From: Patescibacteria group bacterium UBA1370
Lineage (GTDB): Bacteria > Patescibacteriota > Microgenomatia > UBA1400 > PJMF01
DNA length: 41,782 nt
Assembly: GCA_002306315.1 (NCBI GenBank)
Contig: DBRK01000017.1
Span: 1 to 41,782 of the forward strand
Reading direction: 5' to 3'
Position numbers and translations under genes: made by a program. Of the stretch, positions 23,203-32,257 are shown piece after piece (within the stretch, counting starts at the first letter, position 1; each line of letters starts with the position of its first letter). The notes beneath the pieces are model-generated. The model was not told where the DNA came from. It did no database searches and was given only the letters and a program-made list of their open reading frames with translations.

Positions 23203-25215
23203 TTATAGTTCATGAACCGGCAGGTCAGCTCCACCTCCGGCTGCAGCCTCTTTTTTCTTTTTGATATACAGTCCCAAGGTCTCTACGAAAACACTATGGC
23301 TCCAAACCAATGGGGTAGCAGAGCGGGCATCACCAGTATATGGGTTAAGCTGTTCTGACATCACGCCTGAAAGGTAAAGATGCCTTAACACCCAGTCGAA
23401 AGCATGTTCAACCTCAGTGAAATCTGCTTCCGTGACCTCATTTTTCCTCAGCAGCCGCTGTGCTTCCCAAAGGGTAGCGATAAACCAGGGATTAGATAGC
23501 TCGGTATCTTTAAAATAACCATCTTGTTCATAGCGAATGTAGCCGCCAGTGGGGCCAGGGTTGCGTAACCGCTGTTCTACCTGGATCGCTGTCCGCTCAA
23601 ACAAAGGATGTGTTTGCTCCAACATGCCAAAGTACCACAAGCCAAAAAGCGAACTGGCATCTACCACCTCTTCCCTGACGACCGTTCCATCCTCACCAAA
23701 GGTTGCACAGCGAACAAAGGATCCCAGCTGCTCGCTGAAAAGGTGCTCAATGGCGGCGGCTTTGATTTCCGCAGCCGCATCTTTGTAGCGGCGCATGTGG
23801 TTGCGCTTGTCCAACAGCTCAGAAAACCTGGCCGCCGCCATCAATCCTCCGTACACAGCCGCGCAGGTATAGGTAGAGACGCCGATTTTTTCCTCCCAGA
23901 GGTCATACGATGGCAGTGGCAATCCTGTGGGTTTGTGCCGGAATTTGATCAAAAAGTCAGCCGCTTTTTCAATTAGCGGTTTGTAGAGCATCTCGATAAA
24001 TTCCAGATCTTTAGTAACTTGATAGTGATTCCAAAGGGCAAAAATGACGCTCGCTGTTTCATCCTCCTGGATAGGCAGTTGCAAGATGCCGTCCTTGAGC
24101 CAATCATGCTGGGCGGTCGTCGCGTGCCAAGTGGAACCTAGGCTTTGATCTGACCTAAATCGGTGGTGTAAGTAACCGTCGGGGTGAAGCACATCTTTGC
24201 AGAATTCAAAAAAGGACTTAGTGATCTCATCAAAACCAGCGCTATCAAGAGCAATTGCAATAAACGCGGCGTCGCGAGGCCACATATAGGAATAATCGTC
24301 CTTGCCATACTCAATCATCTCGCTGTCAGAGCTGGCAATTATGCTGCCGCGGTTGTCGGCATGGGAGCGCAGCACAAACAGCGAAGTGTCATACAGCCGT
24401 TTTAATTCCTTGGAGACATAATCTTCCAGCTGGTTTTGGCCGGTTTTCAGCCAGGCTTGCCAATAACTTTCAGTGGAATGAAGCATGGCTGCCGGGGTTT
24501 TTTGCAGCACCAAAGCATTTAACTCATAAGCGCCGGTTAAGGATTTGCCGGCGCAAATCCAGTAATAAATCCGGGCTTTTTGTTTGCTTTCGGCAGTGGT
24601 GGAAAGGCGAATAACTGAATCAACAGAACCATGCTCCACAGCGTTTTTGCTTAATTCCAAATCCTCGGCATCACGGTACGAACCTTCTTTGCCTTCGAAT
24701 TCATAGGCACCAACCGTGTAATCATTAATGGCGGTGCCTTGCGCAGTTCGACCGTTAACAATAAACACCCGCCTGCCTTTGTAATGTACAACTGCATTAT
24801 GGGTGGGATCAAAAAAAGCTGTGTTGCGCTTTCTATTTTCACTAATGTGAAAAACCTGGTGAAAAAATAGTTTGATATCAAGGTGATTTTCCGAGTGATT
24901 ATAAACATCCACTTGCCTGACAAAAACATTGGTCTCGTTATAGACGATATCTTCCATGACCAGACTCACCTGCAATGATTCATTTTTGCAAACTAAATAT
25001 CCAACCATGGTTTCCGGCTTGTAACCAATGGTGATATCCCAACTGCCATCATCAATCCAGGAAAAAACCCCATTAACCGCTATGCCAATTCGATGCTTGT
25101 GGCCGCCAACATGATTTTCTAAACCTACGTAGGGATAATACATATCCCGGACAAAGCCATGATTGTCCAGGCATACCAAAAAAGTGCCATTGCCAAGGGT
25201 TAGTGCTCTGGCCAT
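23203..25215 (-). CDS. GH15 glucoamylase-like enzyme
   Basis: 670 residues from ATG 25215. An N-terminal beta-sandwich domain (to about 270) is followed by the (alpha/alpha)6 barrel. SYMWPRDAAF is the GH15 substrate loop, PSYDLWEEKIGVSTYT holds the catalytic acid Glu, and SGVMSEQLNPYTGDARSATPLVWSHS the catalytic base Glu. GH15 enzymes release glucose from alpha-1,4 glucan ends or cleave trehalose. No signal peptide, so cytosolic. The last residues are Gly/Ala rich. TATAGT, sharing its TAG with the GH57 stop, lies 8 bases before the ATG. Confidence 0.93.
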   Translation of the reverse strand: MARALTLGNGTFLVCLDNHGFVRDMYYPYVGLENHVGGHKHRIGIAVNGVFSWIDDGSWDITIGYKPETMVGYLVCKNESLQVSLVMEDIVYNETNVFVRQVDVYNHSENHLDIKLFFHQVFHISENRKRNTAFFDPTHNAVVHYKGRRVFIVNGRTAQGTAINDYTVGAYEFEGKEGSYRDAEDLELSKNAVEHGSVDSVIRLSTTAESKQKARIYYWICAGKSLTGAYELNALVLQKTPAAMLHSTESYWQAWLKTGQNQLEDYVSKELKRLYDTSLFVLRSHADNRGSIIASSDSEMIEYGKDDYSYMWPRDAAFIAIALDSAGFDEITKSFFEFCKDVLHPDGYLHHRFRSDQSLGSTWHATTAQHDWLKDGILQLPIQEDETASVIFALWNHYQVTKDLEFIEMLYKPLIEKAADFLIKFRHKPTGLPLPSYDLWEEKIGVSTYTCAAVYGGLMAAARFSELLDKRNHMRRYKDAAAEIKAAAIEHLFSEQLGSFVRCATFGEDGTVVREEVVDASSLFGLWYFGMLEQTHPLFERTAIQVEQRLRNPGPTGGYIRYEQDGYFKDTELSNPWFIATLWEAQRLLRKNEVTEADFTEVEHAFDWVLRHLYLSGVMSEQLNPYTGDARSATPLVWSHSVFVETLGLYIKKKKEAAAGGGADLPVHEL

Positions 25216-25223
25216 ATGCAATC

Positions 25224-25229
25224 ACTATA
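25224..25229 (-). promoter_or_regulatory. Possible internal -10 element before GH15
   Basis: The minus strand reads TATAGT with 8 bases to ATG 25215. Its TAG is the stop of the GH57 gene, so chance is a fair alternative. Confidence 0.3.
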
Positions 25230-26520
25230 TCAAGGTTTCCTGTAAGTCTGCTAGGGCTATACTGAAATTGCGGTATGCTTCATAGGGCGACGCATACGGG
25301 CTGAAATAGGCATGGACGTCGCCATCTGCTGACCACTTGGTGCACATGTAGTAGAAATGGTCGCTAGTTTGCAATCTGCGCCAGCGATCCAATAATGTTT
25401 GGTTGCCCAAACCTCTGATGATCTCTTCCAAACGATAAATTTTTTCGATAGTATCCTGCTGTAAATCATTCTCTGTCCAAGCAGTAAGATCCCGGTCCAC
25501 ATCGGCCCAAGAAATTGGCTCCGGGACATCGTATACAGGCAAAGCGGCGAGTTTTTTCTGATTTAAATGTACTTTCATTGCATCTGGTTTTCCTAAGCCA
25601 GCAAAAAAGGCTCTGATTTTAGTCAAGGCATTCTCTCTTTGAGCGGTTTTTTCCAGATATGGCATGACTGCTTCTGTTGGCAGGACAAAACTATTTTCTT
25701 CCCTGCTTAAAAACTGCTGCACCCACCTTTCAAAAAAGTCAAAAATACCAGTATCTGCCCACTGGTGTTCGCCAAAAGTTTCAAAATCCATAAACAAGTT
25801 CACCAGCTCTTCAGCGCCGTAATTAGCGATCCATTCCTGATATCTCTCTACAGTAAGCGGATACCACTGCCAATTTGTATCCGAGAAACGAAAAGCAATA
25901 TCGTCAGAGAGCTCGGCGTGCTTCAACAAAAGCGGCAACCGATTCTGGGCAGCACTGGCAAAGACTTGGGTTTTCTTCCTACCATGCAAATAACGCGGCA
26001 CAGCCTCCGTCAACATACCAACGTAGCCCATCTGAGCAACTTGCTCCGCGATATCGTTGGAATAAATCAGTTCGGTGTTGCGGAAAAAAACCGGCTGGCG
26101 CTCAAATTTTTCCCAAATTACCCGCCGGTGCAGCTCCACTTGGTCACGAAATTCCGCCGGCGAGAATAAACTGGAAAGAGAGTGGTAATAAGTTTCAGCC
26201 AGGAGTTCTACCTGATCAGTCTGAGCCGCCAATTTTCTCAGCAGCTTCATCACTTGCGGCGAATATTTTTCAGCCTGCTCGATAAATATACCAGAGATAG
26301 AGAATGCTACTTTAAATTGGGGATGTCGTTTGCTGAGCCTCAACAACAAACTTAACATCGGCAGATATGACTTTTCTGCTACTTTGCAAAAGACTTCCTG
26401 ATTGTCATCAGATTTCTTTGCTGAGAAGTAGTCGATCTTTTGTTTTCCTACTTCAAAAATACTCAGGGGTTTGAGGCGATAGGGTTGGTGGAGGTGCAAA
26501 TAAAAACAAATCTGCGGCAT
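25225..26520 (-). CDS. GH57 alpha-amylase-like enzyme
   Basis: 431 residues. The conserved regions of GH57 are visible: HLHQPYR (9-15), ELLAETYYHSL (105-115), VFFRNTELIYSN with the nucleophile Glu150, and LFMDFETFGEHQ with the acid/base Asp245. GH57 enzymes act on starch and glycogen as alpha-amylases, amylopullulanases, branching enzymes or 4-alpha-glucanotransferases. No signal peptide. Five bases separate it from the glycosyltransferase gene, whose stop overlaps its SD-like TTAGGA. Confidence 0.93.
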   Translation of the reverse strand: MPQICFYLHLHQPYRLKPLSIFEVGKQKIDYFSAKKSDDNQEVFCKVAEKSYLPMLSLLLRLSKRHPQFKVAFSISGIFIEQAEKYSPQVMKLLRKLAAQTDQVELLAETYYHSLSSLFSPAEFRDQVELHRRVIWEKFERQPVFFRNTELIYSNDIAEQVAQMGYVGMLTEAVPRYLHGRKKTQVFASAAQNRLPLLLKHAELSDDIAFRFSDTNWQWYPLTVERYQEWIANYGAEELVNLFMDFETFGEHQWADTGIFDFFERWVQQFLSREENSFVLPTEAVMPYLEKTAQRENALTKIRAFFAGLGKPDAMKVHLNQKKLAALPVYDVPEPISWADVDRDLTAWTENDLQQDTIEKIYRLEEIIRGLGNQTLLDRWRRLQTSDHFYYMCTKWSADGDVHAYFSPYASPYEAYRNFSIALADLQETLI

Positions 26521-26524
26521 AGTC

Positions 26525-27772
26525 CTAACCCAAAAACGCCTTGCGATAAACCTGTGAAACCTTGGCTGCAGCTCTATCCCAGGTTAAATTGTTCAAATCC
26601 CGAAGCTGGCCTTCGACAATGTTAGAGGCATAGCCGCGATCAGACAAAATCTTTATGACTGTTTTACCCATCGCCTCAACATCCCAAAAATCCAGAGCAA
26701 TGCTGTTTTTCAACACCTCACTGACACCGGCATTCTTAGAAATAATTACCGGTATCTGCCGCTGAGCAGCTTCTAGTGCCACCAATCCAAATGGTTCAGA
26801 AACCGAAGGCATCATGAATACATCTGCCCGGTTGAGCAGAATTTCCTTTTGCCTGTCCCGGACAAAGCCACTAAAGAGCACCGAAGCCGTCAGCCTCTCC
26901 TGAGCTGTCCTAATCAACAGCTGGTGGTACATATCTCCTGATCCGGCCACTACAAACAATGCATCGGGTATCTGCCTGGTTACATACTTAGCCACTGCCA
27001 AGAAATATTCCACACCCTTATGCAGAGTCAACCTCCCCATAAATGCCACCACCGGGCGTTTGCTGGCGAAGTAGTGTTTGCCTCGCTTTGGTGGGGTTAT
27101 CAACGGATCGATGCCATTATGGACGACGTCAATTTTGGCTGGGTCAGCGCCGTATTTTTCTACCAACAGATGTTTGGTATATCCGCTGACTGCTATCACC
27201 CTGTCTGACATGCGCACTCCTTCATACTCGGTGTGGGTGATATAAGGGCTGCCGGTACCCAGGGCAGTGCGGTCATGCTCGGTGGAATGAATGTGAGTAA
27301 CCAGAGGTTTGCCTGTTTTCTGCTTCAGTTTGATTCCAGCCGGAAAAGACATCCAGTCGTGAGCGTGAATAATGTCAAAATCTTGATCTGTGCTTGCTCC
27401 GGTCTCCAGTACCTTGCCGGCATATTGCTCAACCTTGGTTTCCAGGATGGATTGGGGTAAGGCGGTCAGTTTGTAGCGATCCAGCATTTTTAAGTCAACT
27501 GCTTCAAAAGCTACCGGCACCTGGTGATAGACAGAAAAGGGCGGCTGTGTTGGATAATTTTCATCATCAAGCCAAGATTCGTCAACGCAACCATGGACGT
27601 TCATGTGCTGAATTTTTTCTGGTGGTGAGTATGGCAGGGTAAAATCTATCTGCAGCTGCTGGTCATCGGAGAGCGCTTTTGTTAATCCTTCACAAGCTAC
27701 ACCAAGCCCACCGCTATTGTGGGGCGGATATTCCCAGCCGATCATAAACACGCGATTGACGTTTGCCTGCAT
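26525..27772 (-). CDS. GT4/GT5-type glycosyltransferase, glycogen synthase-like
   Basis: 415 residues from ATG 27772 (SD GGAG about 8 bases upstream); ATG 27799 would add nine residues. FMIGWEYPPHNSGGLGVACEGL is the N-terminal donor/acceptor loop seen in glycogen synthases of the GT4/GT5 group, IIHAHDWMS the middle acceptor site, and VVAFMGRLTLHKGVEYFL plus PSVSEPFGLVALEAAQ (E-x7-E) the C-terminal nucleotide-sugar site. It likely builds the glucan that the GH57 and GH15 enzymes degrade. First gene of the operon. Confidence 0.9.
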   Translation of the reverse strand: MQANVNRVFMIGWEYPPHNSGGLGVACEGLTKALSDDQQLQIDFTLPYSPPEKIQHMNVHGCVDESWLDDENYPTQPPFSVYHQVPVAFEAVDLKMLDRYKLTALPQSILETKVEQYAGKVLETGASTDQDFDIIHAHDWMSFPAGIKLKQKTGKPLVTHIHSTEHDRTALGTGSPYITHTEYEGVRMSDRVIAVSGYTKHLLVEKYGADPAKIDVVHNGIDPLITPPKRGKHYFASKRPVVAFMGRLTLHKGVEYFLAVAKYVTRQIPDALFVVAGSGDMYHQLLIRTAQERLTASVLFSGFVRDRQKEILLNRADVFMMPSVSEPFGLVALEAAQRQIPVIISKNAGVSEVLKNSIALDFWDVEAMGKTVIKILSDRGYASNIVEGQLRDLNNLTWDRAAAKVSQVYRKAFLG

Positions 27773-27812
27773 TAAGCCACTCCAAGTAACACTCCCCATG
27801 AGTGCTGTCTTC

Positions 27813-27842
27813 AGTGTAGCCTTTTTTTGCGGAATATTTCAA
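27813..27842 (-). promoter_or_regulatory. Promoter of the glycan operon
   Basis: The minus strand reads TTGAAA, 18 bases, TACACT. The start would be near 27806, 34 bases before ATG 27772 and 7 before ATG 27799. Confidence 0.55.
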
Positions 27843-27867
27843 GCGTTATTTAAGGTTTTTTCTTGAT

Positions 27868-28593
27868 TTATAAGTTTTTTCTAAACCCTCTAAACCACGG
27901 GCATACCAATGCTTCTGAGATACTAATATCTCCAATCTTAGTTCTTCTGAGCTCGGTCACCATCGCTCCAGTTCCCAATTCCTGGCCAATATCATGAACC
28001 AGGGAACGGATATAAGTGCCGGAACTGCAATCCACCTCCAGCTGCAGCTGCCAAAATCCATCATCTGTACGGGAAAAGTTTAGGGGCTTTAAGGAAAAAA
28101 TTTTCACCTCTCTCGTCGGCAAACTAGAAATTTCCATTGCTCCCTGCCTAGCAAGTTTGTATAGCTCCTTGCCGCCCTTCTTGACAGCGGAAAAGGGCGG
28201 TACTGTCTGTGTTATTACTCCGGTAAATTTTTTTAAAGTTTTTAATAATTGAGCTTGAGTAATTTTGTCTAAATTTTCCTGGATTGCTTTGGCAATAATC
28301 TGTCCAGTCGCATCATAACTATCTGTCGTCACCCCGAGCAAAGCTGTGACCTGATAGGTTTTATCCGCTTTCAGATACTCTACTTGATGCTTGGTAAAAT
28401 CCCGACCGATGAGAATTATCAGCAAGCCGGTTGCCAAAGGATCCAACGTCCCAGTGTGTCCAATGCGGCGCACACCCGTTACCCGCCGCGCCCAATTCAC
28501 CACATCATGGCTGGACACACCAGCGGGTTTATCAACCAGCAGTACCCCCTGGGTGCCGCTTTCTAACCAGGAAATAAATTCGGATGGCCTCAT
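27868..28593 (-). CDS. truB: tRNA pseudouridine(55) synthase
   Basis: 241 residues. GVLLVDKPAGVSSHDVVNWAR, the catalytic GHTGTLDPLATGLL (Asp51) and YDATGQI are the TruB motifs. It makes pseudouridine 55 in the tRNA T-loop. The C-terminus ends after CSSGTYIRSLVHDIGQELG plus a short tail, so the PUA domain of longer TruB is missing or reduced. Divergent from the transketolase gene with a 37-base gap; TATAAT lies 8 bases before the ATG. Confidence 0.95.
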   Translation of the reverse strand: MRPSEFISWLESGTQGVLLVDKPAGVSSHDVVNWARRVTGVRRIGHTGTLDPLATGLLIILIGRDFTKHQVEYLKADKTYQVTALLGVTTDSYDATGQIIAKAIQENLDKITQAQLLKTLKKFTGVITQTVPPFSAVKKGGKELYKLARQGAMEISSLPTREVKIFSLKPLNFSRTDDGFWQLQLEVDCSSGTYIRSLVHDIGQELGTGAMVTELRRTKIGDISISEALVCPWFRGFRKNL

Positions 28594-28601
28594 CTTCCAG
28601 G

Positions 28602-28624
28602 ATTATACACACCTGTAGTATGAT
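28602..28624. promoter_or_regulatory. Divergent leaderless promoters for truB and transketolase
   Basis: The minus-strand TATAAT (28607-28602) is 8 bases before truB. The plus-strand TATGAT (28619-28624) is 6 bases before the transketolase ATG. Only 37 bases separate the two start codons, so each promoter's upstream part lies in the other's. Confidence 0.6.
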
Positions 28625-28630
28625 GAAGAC

Positions 28631-29488
28631 ATGATTCAGCCTGCCCAAAACGGCCAGAGTCTTTCTGAACGTGCCAGGACCATCCGCGAGTCGGTGATTA
28701 CTATGCTCCTGCAAGCCGGCAGTGGCCACAGCGCTGGTTCGCTGGGAATGACTGACGTCTTTGCCGCTTTGTATTTTGAAATTCTCAAACACGATCCTAA
28801 CAACCCAAGCTGGGAGGAACGCGATTTTGTGCTGCTTTCCAACGGTCACATCTGTCCTGTCTGGTATGCCAGCCTAGCCGAAGCTGGTTATTTTGATAAG
28901 ACCGAACTGGCAACCTTGAGGCGGCTGGGCAGCAGACTGCAAGGCCACCCTCATCTGGGATCGTTGCCCGGGGTTGAAAATACCTCAGGTCCACTGGCGC
29001 AAGGGCTTTCTCAGGCTGCCGGGTTGGCTCTTGGCCTGAAAATGGATAACAAACCCAACCGGGTTTTCTGCCTGATGAGCGACGGTGAACAGCAGGAGGG
29101 GCAAGTCTGGGAAGCTTATCTTTTTGCTGCAGCCAAACAACTAGATAATTTGATCGTCATGATTGACCGCAACTATATCCAAATAGACGGCTATACAGAA
29201 TTCGTCATGCCTCTTGATTCCTTAAAAGACAAACTTGAGGCGTTTGAGTGGCATGTCATAGAGATCGATGGCAATAATTTTGACGAAATTATCGGTGCTG
29301 TGGCCGCTGCAGATGCCATCACCACCCAACCAACCGCTATCATCTGTAATACCACACCCGGAGCAGGAGTTGGTTTTATGGAAGGAAAGTATCAATGGCA
29401 TGGCAAACCCCCAAGCAAAGAGGAAGCCAAGCAAGCCATTGACGAGTTGCGGAGTTTAGACAACAAGATTTGGTGGGAGGAAAAATGA
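28631..29488 (+). CDS. Transketolase, N-terminal subunit
   Basis: 285 residues. Covers the thiamine diphosphate pyrophosphate-binding half: GSGHSAGSLGMTDVFAALYF, LLSNGHICPVWYA, GHPHLGSLPGVENTSGPLAQGLSQAAG and the Mg/ThDP motif SDGEQQEGQVWEA...VMIDRN. Transketolase moves two-carbon units between sugar phosphates. The enzyme is split into two genes, as in many archaea, thermophiles and CPR bacteria. Ends in TGA overlapping the next start (ATGA). Confidence 0.95.
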   Translation: MIQPAQNGQSLSERARTIRESVITMLLQAGSGHSAGSLGMTDVFAALYFEILKHDPNNPSWEERDFVLLSNGHICPVWYASLAEAGYFDKTELATLRRLGSRLQGHPHLGSLPGVENTSGPLAQGLSQAAGLALGLKMDNKPNRVFCLMSDGEQQEGQVWEAYLFAAAKQLDNLIVMIDRNYIQIDGYTEFVMPLDSLKDKLEAFEWHVIEIDGNNFDEIIGAVAAADAITTQPTAIICNTTPGAGVGFMEGKYQWHGKPPSKEEAKQAIDELRSLDNKIWWEEK

Positions 29489-30453
29489 GCGTTCCGCTGG
29501 CAGACTACACCAGAAACCCTCAGTACGGCACCACCCGGGACGGTTTCGGCAAGGGACTGGTTGAAGCTGCCGAAAAACACCCCAACCTAATAGGGCTATG
29601 TGCTGACCTGACAGAATCCACCCGCATGGAGTGGTTTGCGGACAAATATCCCGAGAGGTTTGTAGAAATGGGCGTCGCCGAGGAAAACATGGTCGGAGTA
29701 GCTGCTGGCTTAGCTCTTGGCGGCAAAAAGGCGGTTGCTGCCAGCTACGCCGTCTTTAGTCCGGGAAATTCTTTAGGGCCATTGCGCAGCAGCGTTTGTT
29801 ATTCCAATTTGGATGTGAAAATCATTGGCGGTCACAGCGGCATGTCAGCGGGTCCCGATGGCGCTACCCATCAGGCATTGGAGGATCTCGCCGTCATGAG
29901 GACTTTGCCAAATATGACCGTAGTTGTTCCCTGCGACCAAGAAGAAGCCCGCAAAGCTATGCTGGCTCTGGCTGACCAGGTTGGGCCAGGATATTTGCGG
30001 ACCGGCAAGCATTCAGTCCTGACTATTACTACTCCGGAGACACCTTTTCTAATCGGCAGAGCGGAAACTTTCCAGGAAGGCAAAGATATTGCCATAATTG
30101 CTGTCGGGGTAATGGTGGCACCAGCTCTGGATGCGGCAGCCATGCTGGAACAGAAGGGGATCTCTGCAAAAGTCATCAATATGCATACCATCAAACCTCT
30201 GGACCTGACGGCTATAGCTGATGCCGCGCAGACAGGCGCAATCGTCACCGCCGAGGAACATCAGGTGGCCGGGGGCTTGGGGTCCGCTGTGGCCGAAGCG
30301 GTGGTCAGGCTGCCGCGCCCAATTCCCATTGGTATGGTTGGGGTAAATGACAGTTTTGGTGAGTCAGGTGAAACTAACGACTTGATGCGTAAACACGGTT
30401 TGAATGCAATAAATATCCTAGACAAAGCGCTGGAGGTTTTACAAAGAAAATAA
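29485..30453 (+). CDS. Transketolase, C-terminal subunit
   Basis: 322 residues from ATG 29485, with SD GGGAGG 4 bases upstream (a TTG at 29470 is less likely). TRDGFGKGLVEAAEKHPNLIGL starts the pyrimidine-binding domain, FVEMGVAEENMVGVAAGLAL holds the ThDP-activating Glu, and HQALEDLAVMRTLPNM and the transketolase C-terminal fold (VITAEEH-like TAEEHQVAGGLGSAV) follow. Coupled to the N-terminal gene by a 4-base overlap. Confidence 0.95.
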   Translation: MSVPLADYTRNPQYGTTRDGFGKGLVEAAEKHPNLIGLCADLTESTRMEWFADKYPERFVEMGVAEENMVGVAAGLALGGKKAVAASYAVFSPGNSLGPLRSSVCYSNLDVKIIGGHSGMSAGPDGATHQALEDLAVMRTLPNMTVVVPCDQEEARKAMLALADQVGPGYLRTGKHSVLTITTPETPFLIGRAETFQEGKDIAIIAVGVMVAPALDAAAMLEQKGISAKVINMHTIKPLDLTAIADAAQTGAIVTAEEHQVAGGLGSAVAEAVVRLPRPIPIGMVGVNDSFGESGETNDLMRKHGLNAINILDKALEVLQRK

Positions 30454-30463
30454 ACTAACTAGA

Positions 30464-31405
30464 ATGAAAGATAGAATGACAGCGACACACAAAGATTACT
30501 TCAAAGTCAGCATCATCGGTTGCGGCCGAGTGGGCATGTCCGCCGCCTACTCAATTATGCACCGGGGAGGAATAGATGAGCTGTTGTTGGTAGGCAGAAA
30601 CCGGGAAGATCTCATCGGTGAAGAGCTCGACCTAGAACACGGAACCACCTTCCTGAGCCACGTCAAAGTCTCCTCCTCTGAAAACTACGAGGATTTAACA
30701 GGCAGCGAAGTGGTGGTGATAGCCGCCGGCGCCGCGCAAAACCCAGGCGAGACCCGTTTGGATTTGGCAGAAAAAAATAAGAGTATCTTGGAAGATATCA
30801 TCCCTGGTGTCGTCAGGTTTGCTCCTGACTCAGTGGTTATCATCGTCTCGAATCCTGTGGATGTGTTGACGTATCGCGCCTACCAGCTGGCTGGTTTCCC
30901 TAAGGGCAGAGTGTTTGGGACTGGCACTACACTTGATACGGCCCGCTTCCGTTTTCACTTGTCAGAATTTCTGAAGATCAACCCCCGCAGTATTCATGCC
31001 TATATTCTGGGCGAGCATGGCGACAGCTCTTTCCCGGCGATCTCAACGGCCACGGTCGGCGGCCAAGCTTTGATGACCATGTCGGGTTTTTCTGAAGAAA
31101 AAGCCAAGGAAGCATTTCAAAAAGCCCGCGATGCAGCCTACAAGATTATTGCTTCCAAAGGCTCAACCTATTACGCGATTGGGGCGGTTGTCTCGCATAT
31201 CATTACTGCCGTTCTGCAAAACAAGCGCAGTGTTTTGCCAGTGTCAATTCCCCTGCACGGCCAATATGGCATCAATGGAGTTGCCTTGAGTGTTCCGGCG
31301 GTTATCGGCCGCAATGGTGTTGAGGAAATTCTGGAAACAAAACTGTCCTGGGAAGAGAAGAGAATGTTGGAAAAATCTGCTGAAGTCTTGAAATCATACC
31401 TGTAA
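30464..31405 (+). CDS. ldh: L-lactate dehydrogenase, possibly NADP-preferring
   Basis: 313 residues. Glycine motif GCGRVG (19-24), substrate loop GAAQNPGETR with Gln92 (lactate type; malate enzymes have Arg) and Arg98, the Asp158/Arg161 pair and catalytic His185 in GEHGDSSF. Pyruvate to lactate with NAD(P)H is thus well supported. Odd: the acidic residue at the end of the second strand that binds the NAD ribose is replaced, LLLVGRNRED (Gly44, Arg45, Arg47) instead of LLVD, a change typical of NADP binding. Ten bases after transketolase, same operon. ATG 30476 is an alternative start. Confidence 0.93.
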   Translation: MKDRMTATHKDYFKVSIIGCGRVGMSAAYSIMHRGGIDELLLVGRNREDLIGEELDLEHGTTFLSHVKVSSSENYEDLTGSEVVVIAAGAAQNPGETRLDLAEKNKSILEDIIPGVVRFAPDSVVIIVSNPVDVLTYRAYQLAGFPKGRVFGTGTTLDTARFRFHLSEFLKINPRSIHAYILGEHGDSSFPAISTATVGGQALMTMSGFSEEKAKEAFQKARDAAYKIIASKGSTYYAIGAVVSHIITAVLQNKRSVLPVSIPLHGQYGINGVALSVPAVIGRNGVEEILETKLSWEEKRMLEKSAEVLKSYL

Positions 31406-31416
31406 CAACTGTTACA
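31401..31416. repeat. Inverted repeat at the ldh/mutM convergent ends
   Basis: TGTAAC and GTTACA around AACT, spanning both stop codons, which are only 6 bases apart. It could slow or end transcription from both sides but has no T-run. Confidence 0.35.
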
Positions 31417-32257
31417 CCTGGCAATGAGGACAGTAATAAGTGCCCCTGCCGCCAAGTTTTATTTTCTCAATAACTCCGCCACACTGATAGCACTTTTCTC
31501 CTTCGCGTCCGTAGACCTGCAAATGGTTTTGATATGAACCGGCAAAACCATCAAGGTTTACATAGTTGTCAATGGTTGCCCCTCCGGTTTTGATACCAAG
31601 ATCAATAACTTGTTTTGCTGACTGCAAAAGTTTTTCAATCTCAGACAACGAGAGGGAGTTGGCCGGCCGCAGCGGACTTATGCCCGCTAAATTTAAGGCG
31701 TCGCAAGCATAAATATTGCCGACTCCACAAATAATTGAGTTATCCATCAGGGCAATTTTCACCGGCCGGGAGGTTCTGGCAAACTTGTTTGCCAGGTATT
31801 CAATTGAGGCAGCTGGGGTGTTGATATCTGGTCCATATTTGCCGTATAAGGCTTCTACCTCCGGATCTGCAAGAACCCTTAGCCATCCGAAAACCCGCTG
31901 GTCATTAAAAAAGAGCGTCGCGTTACCGCTCAGACTTAGTTGTACCCGGGTATGTCTGCTGGGCAGTTCTTTCACCCAGTCAGCAGTTGGATGGCCGCCG
32001 CCGACGCGGTTCTCATTATCGACATAGATGAATTGGCCAGTCATCTTGAGATGGGAGAGTATGTTTTGATTTCCGGGAAAGTGGAAGCGGATAAACTTTG
32101 CTCTGCGGCTGACTGATTCTATCGGCAGACCCAGCACCAAGTCAGCTTCTCCTTGGAAACTTTTGTCGCGGAAAACCGTGATGTCCTCAATCGTTTTACC
32201 TGAAACCACTGGACCGAGCTTGCGGACAATGTTTTCAACTTCGGGCAATTCGGGCAT
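31412..32257 (-). CDS. mutM: Formamidopyrimidine-DNA glycosylase
   Basis: 281 residues. MPELPEVE gives the catalytic Pro2 and Glu3. LSHLKMTGQ, FNDQRVFGWLRV, CGVGNIYACDAL (H2TH region) and LGIKTGGATIDNYV follow, and the C-terminal zinc finger has CYQCGG...YYCPHC with its four cysteines. It removes 8-oxoguanine and Fapy lesions. Full length. The promoter is unclear; TGCTATAAA about 60 bases upstream is possible. Confidence 0.97.
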   Translation of the reverse strand: MPELPEVENIVRKLGPVVSGKTIEDITVFRDKSFQGEADLVLGLPIESVSRRAKFIRFHFPGNQNILSHLKMTGQFIYVDNENRVGGGHPTADWVKELPSRHTRVQLSLSGNATLFFNDQRVFGWLRVLADPEVEALYGKYGPDINTPAASIEYLANKFARTSRPVKIALMDNSIICGVGNIYACDALNLAGISPLRPANSLSLSEIEKLLQSAKQVIDLGIKTGGATIDNYVNLDGFAGSYQNHLQVYGREGEKCYQCGGVIEKIKLGGRGTYYCPHCQV

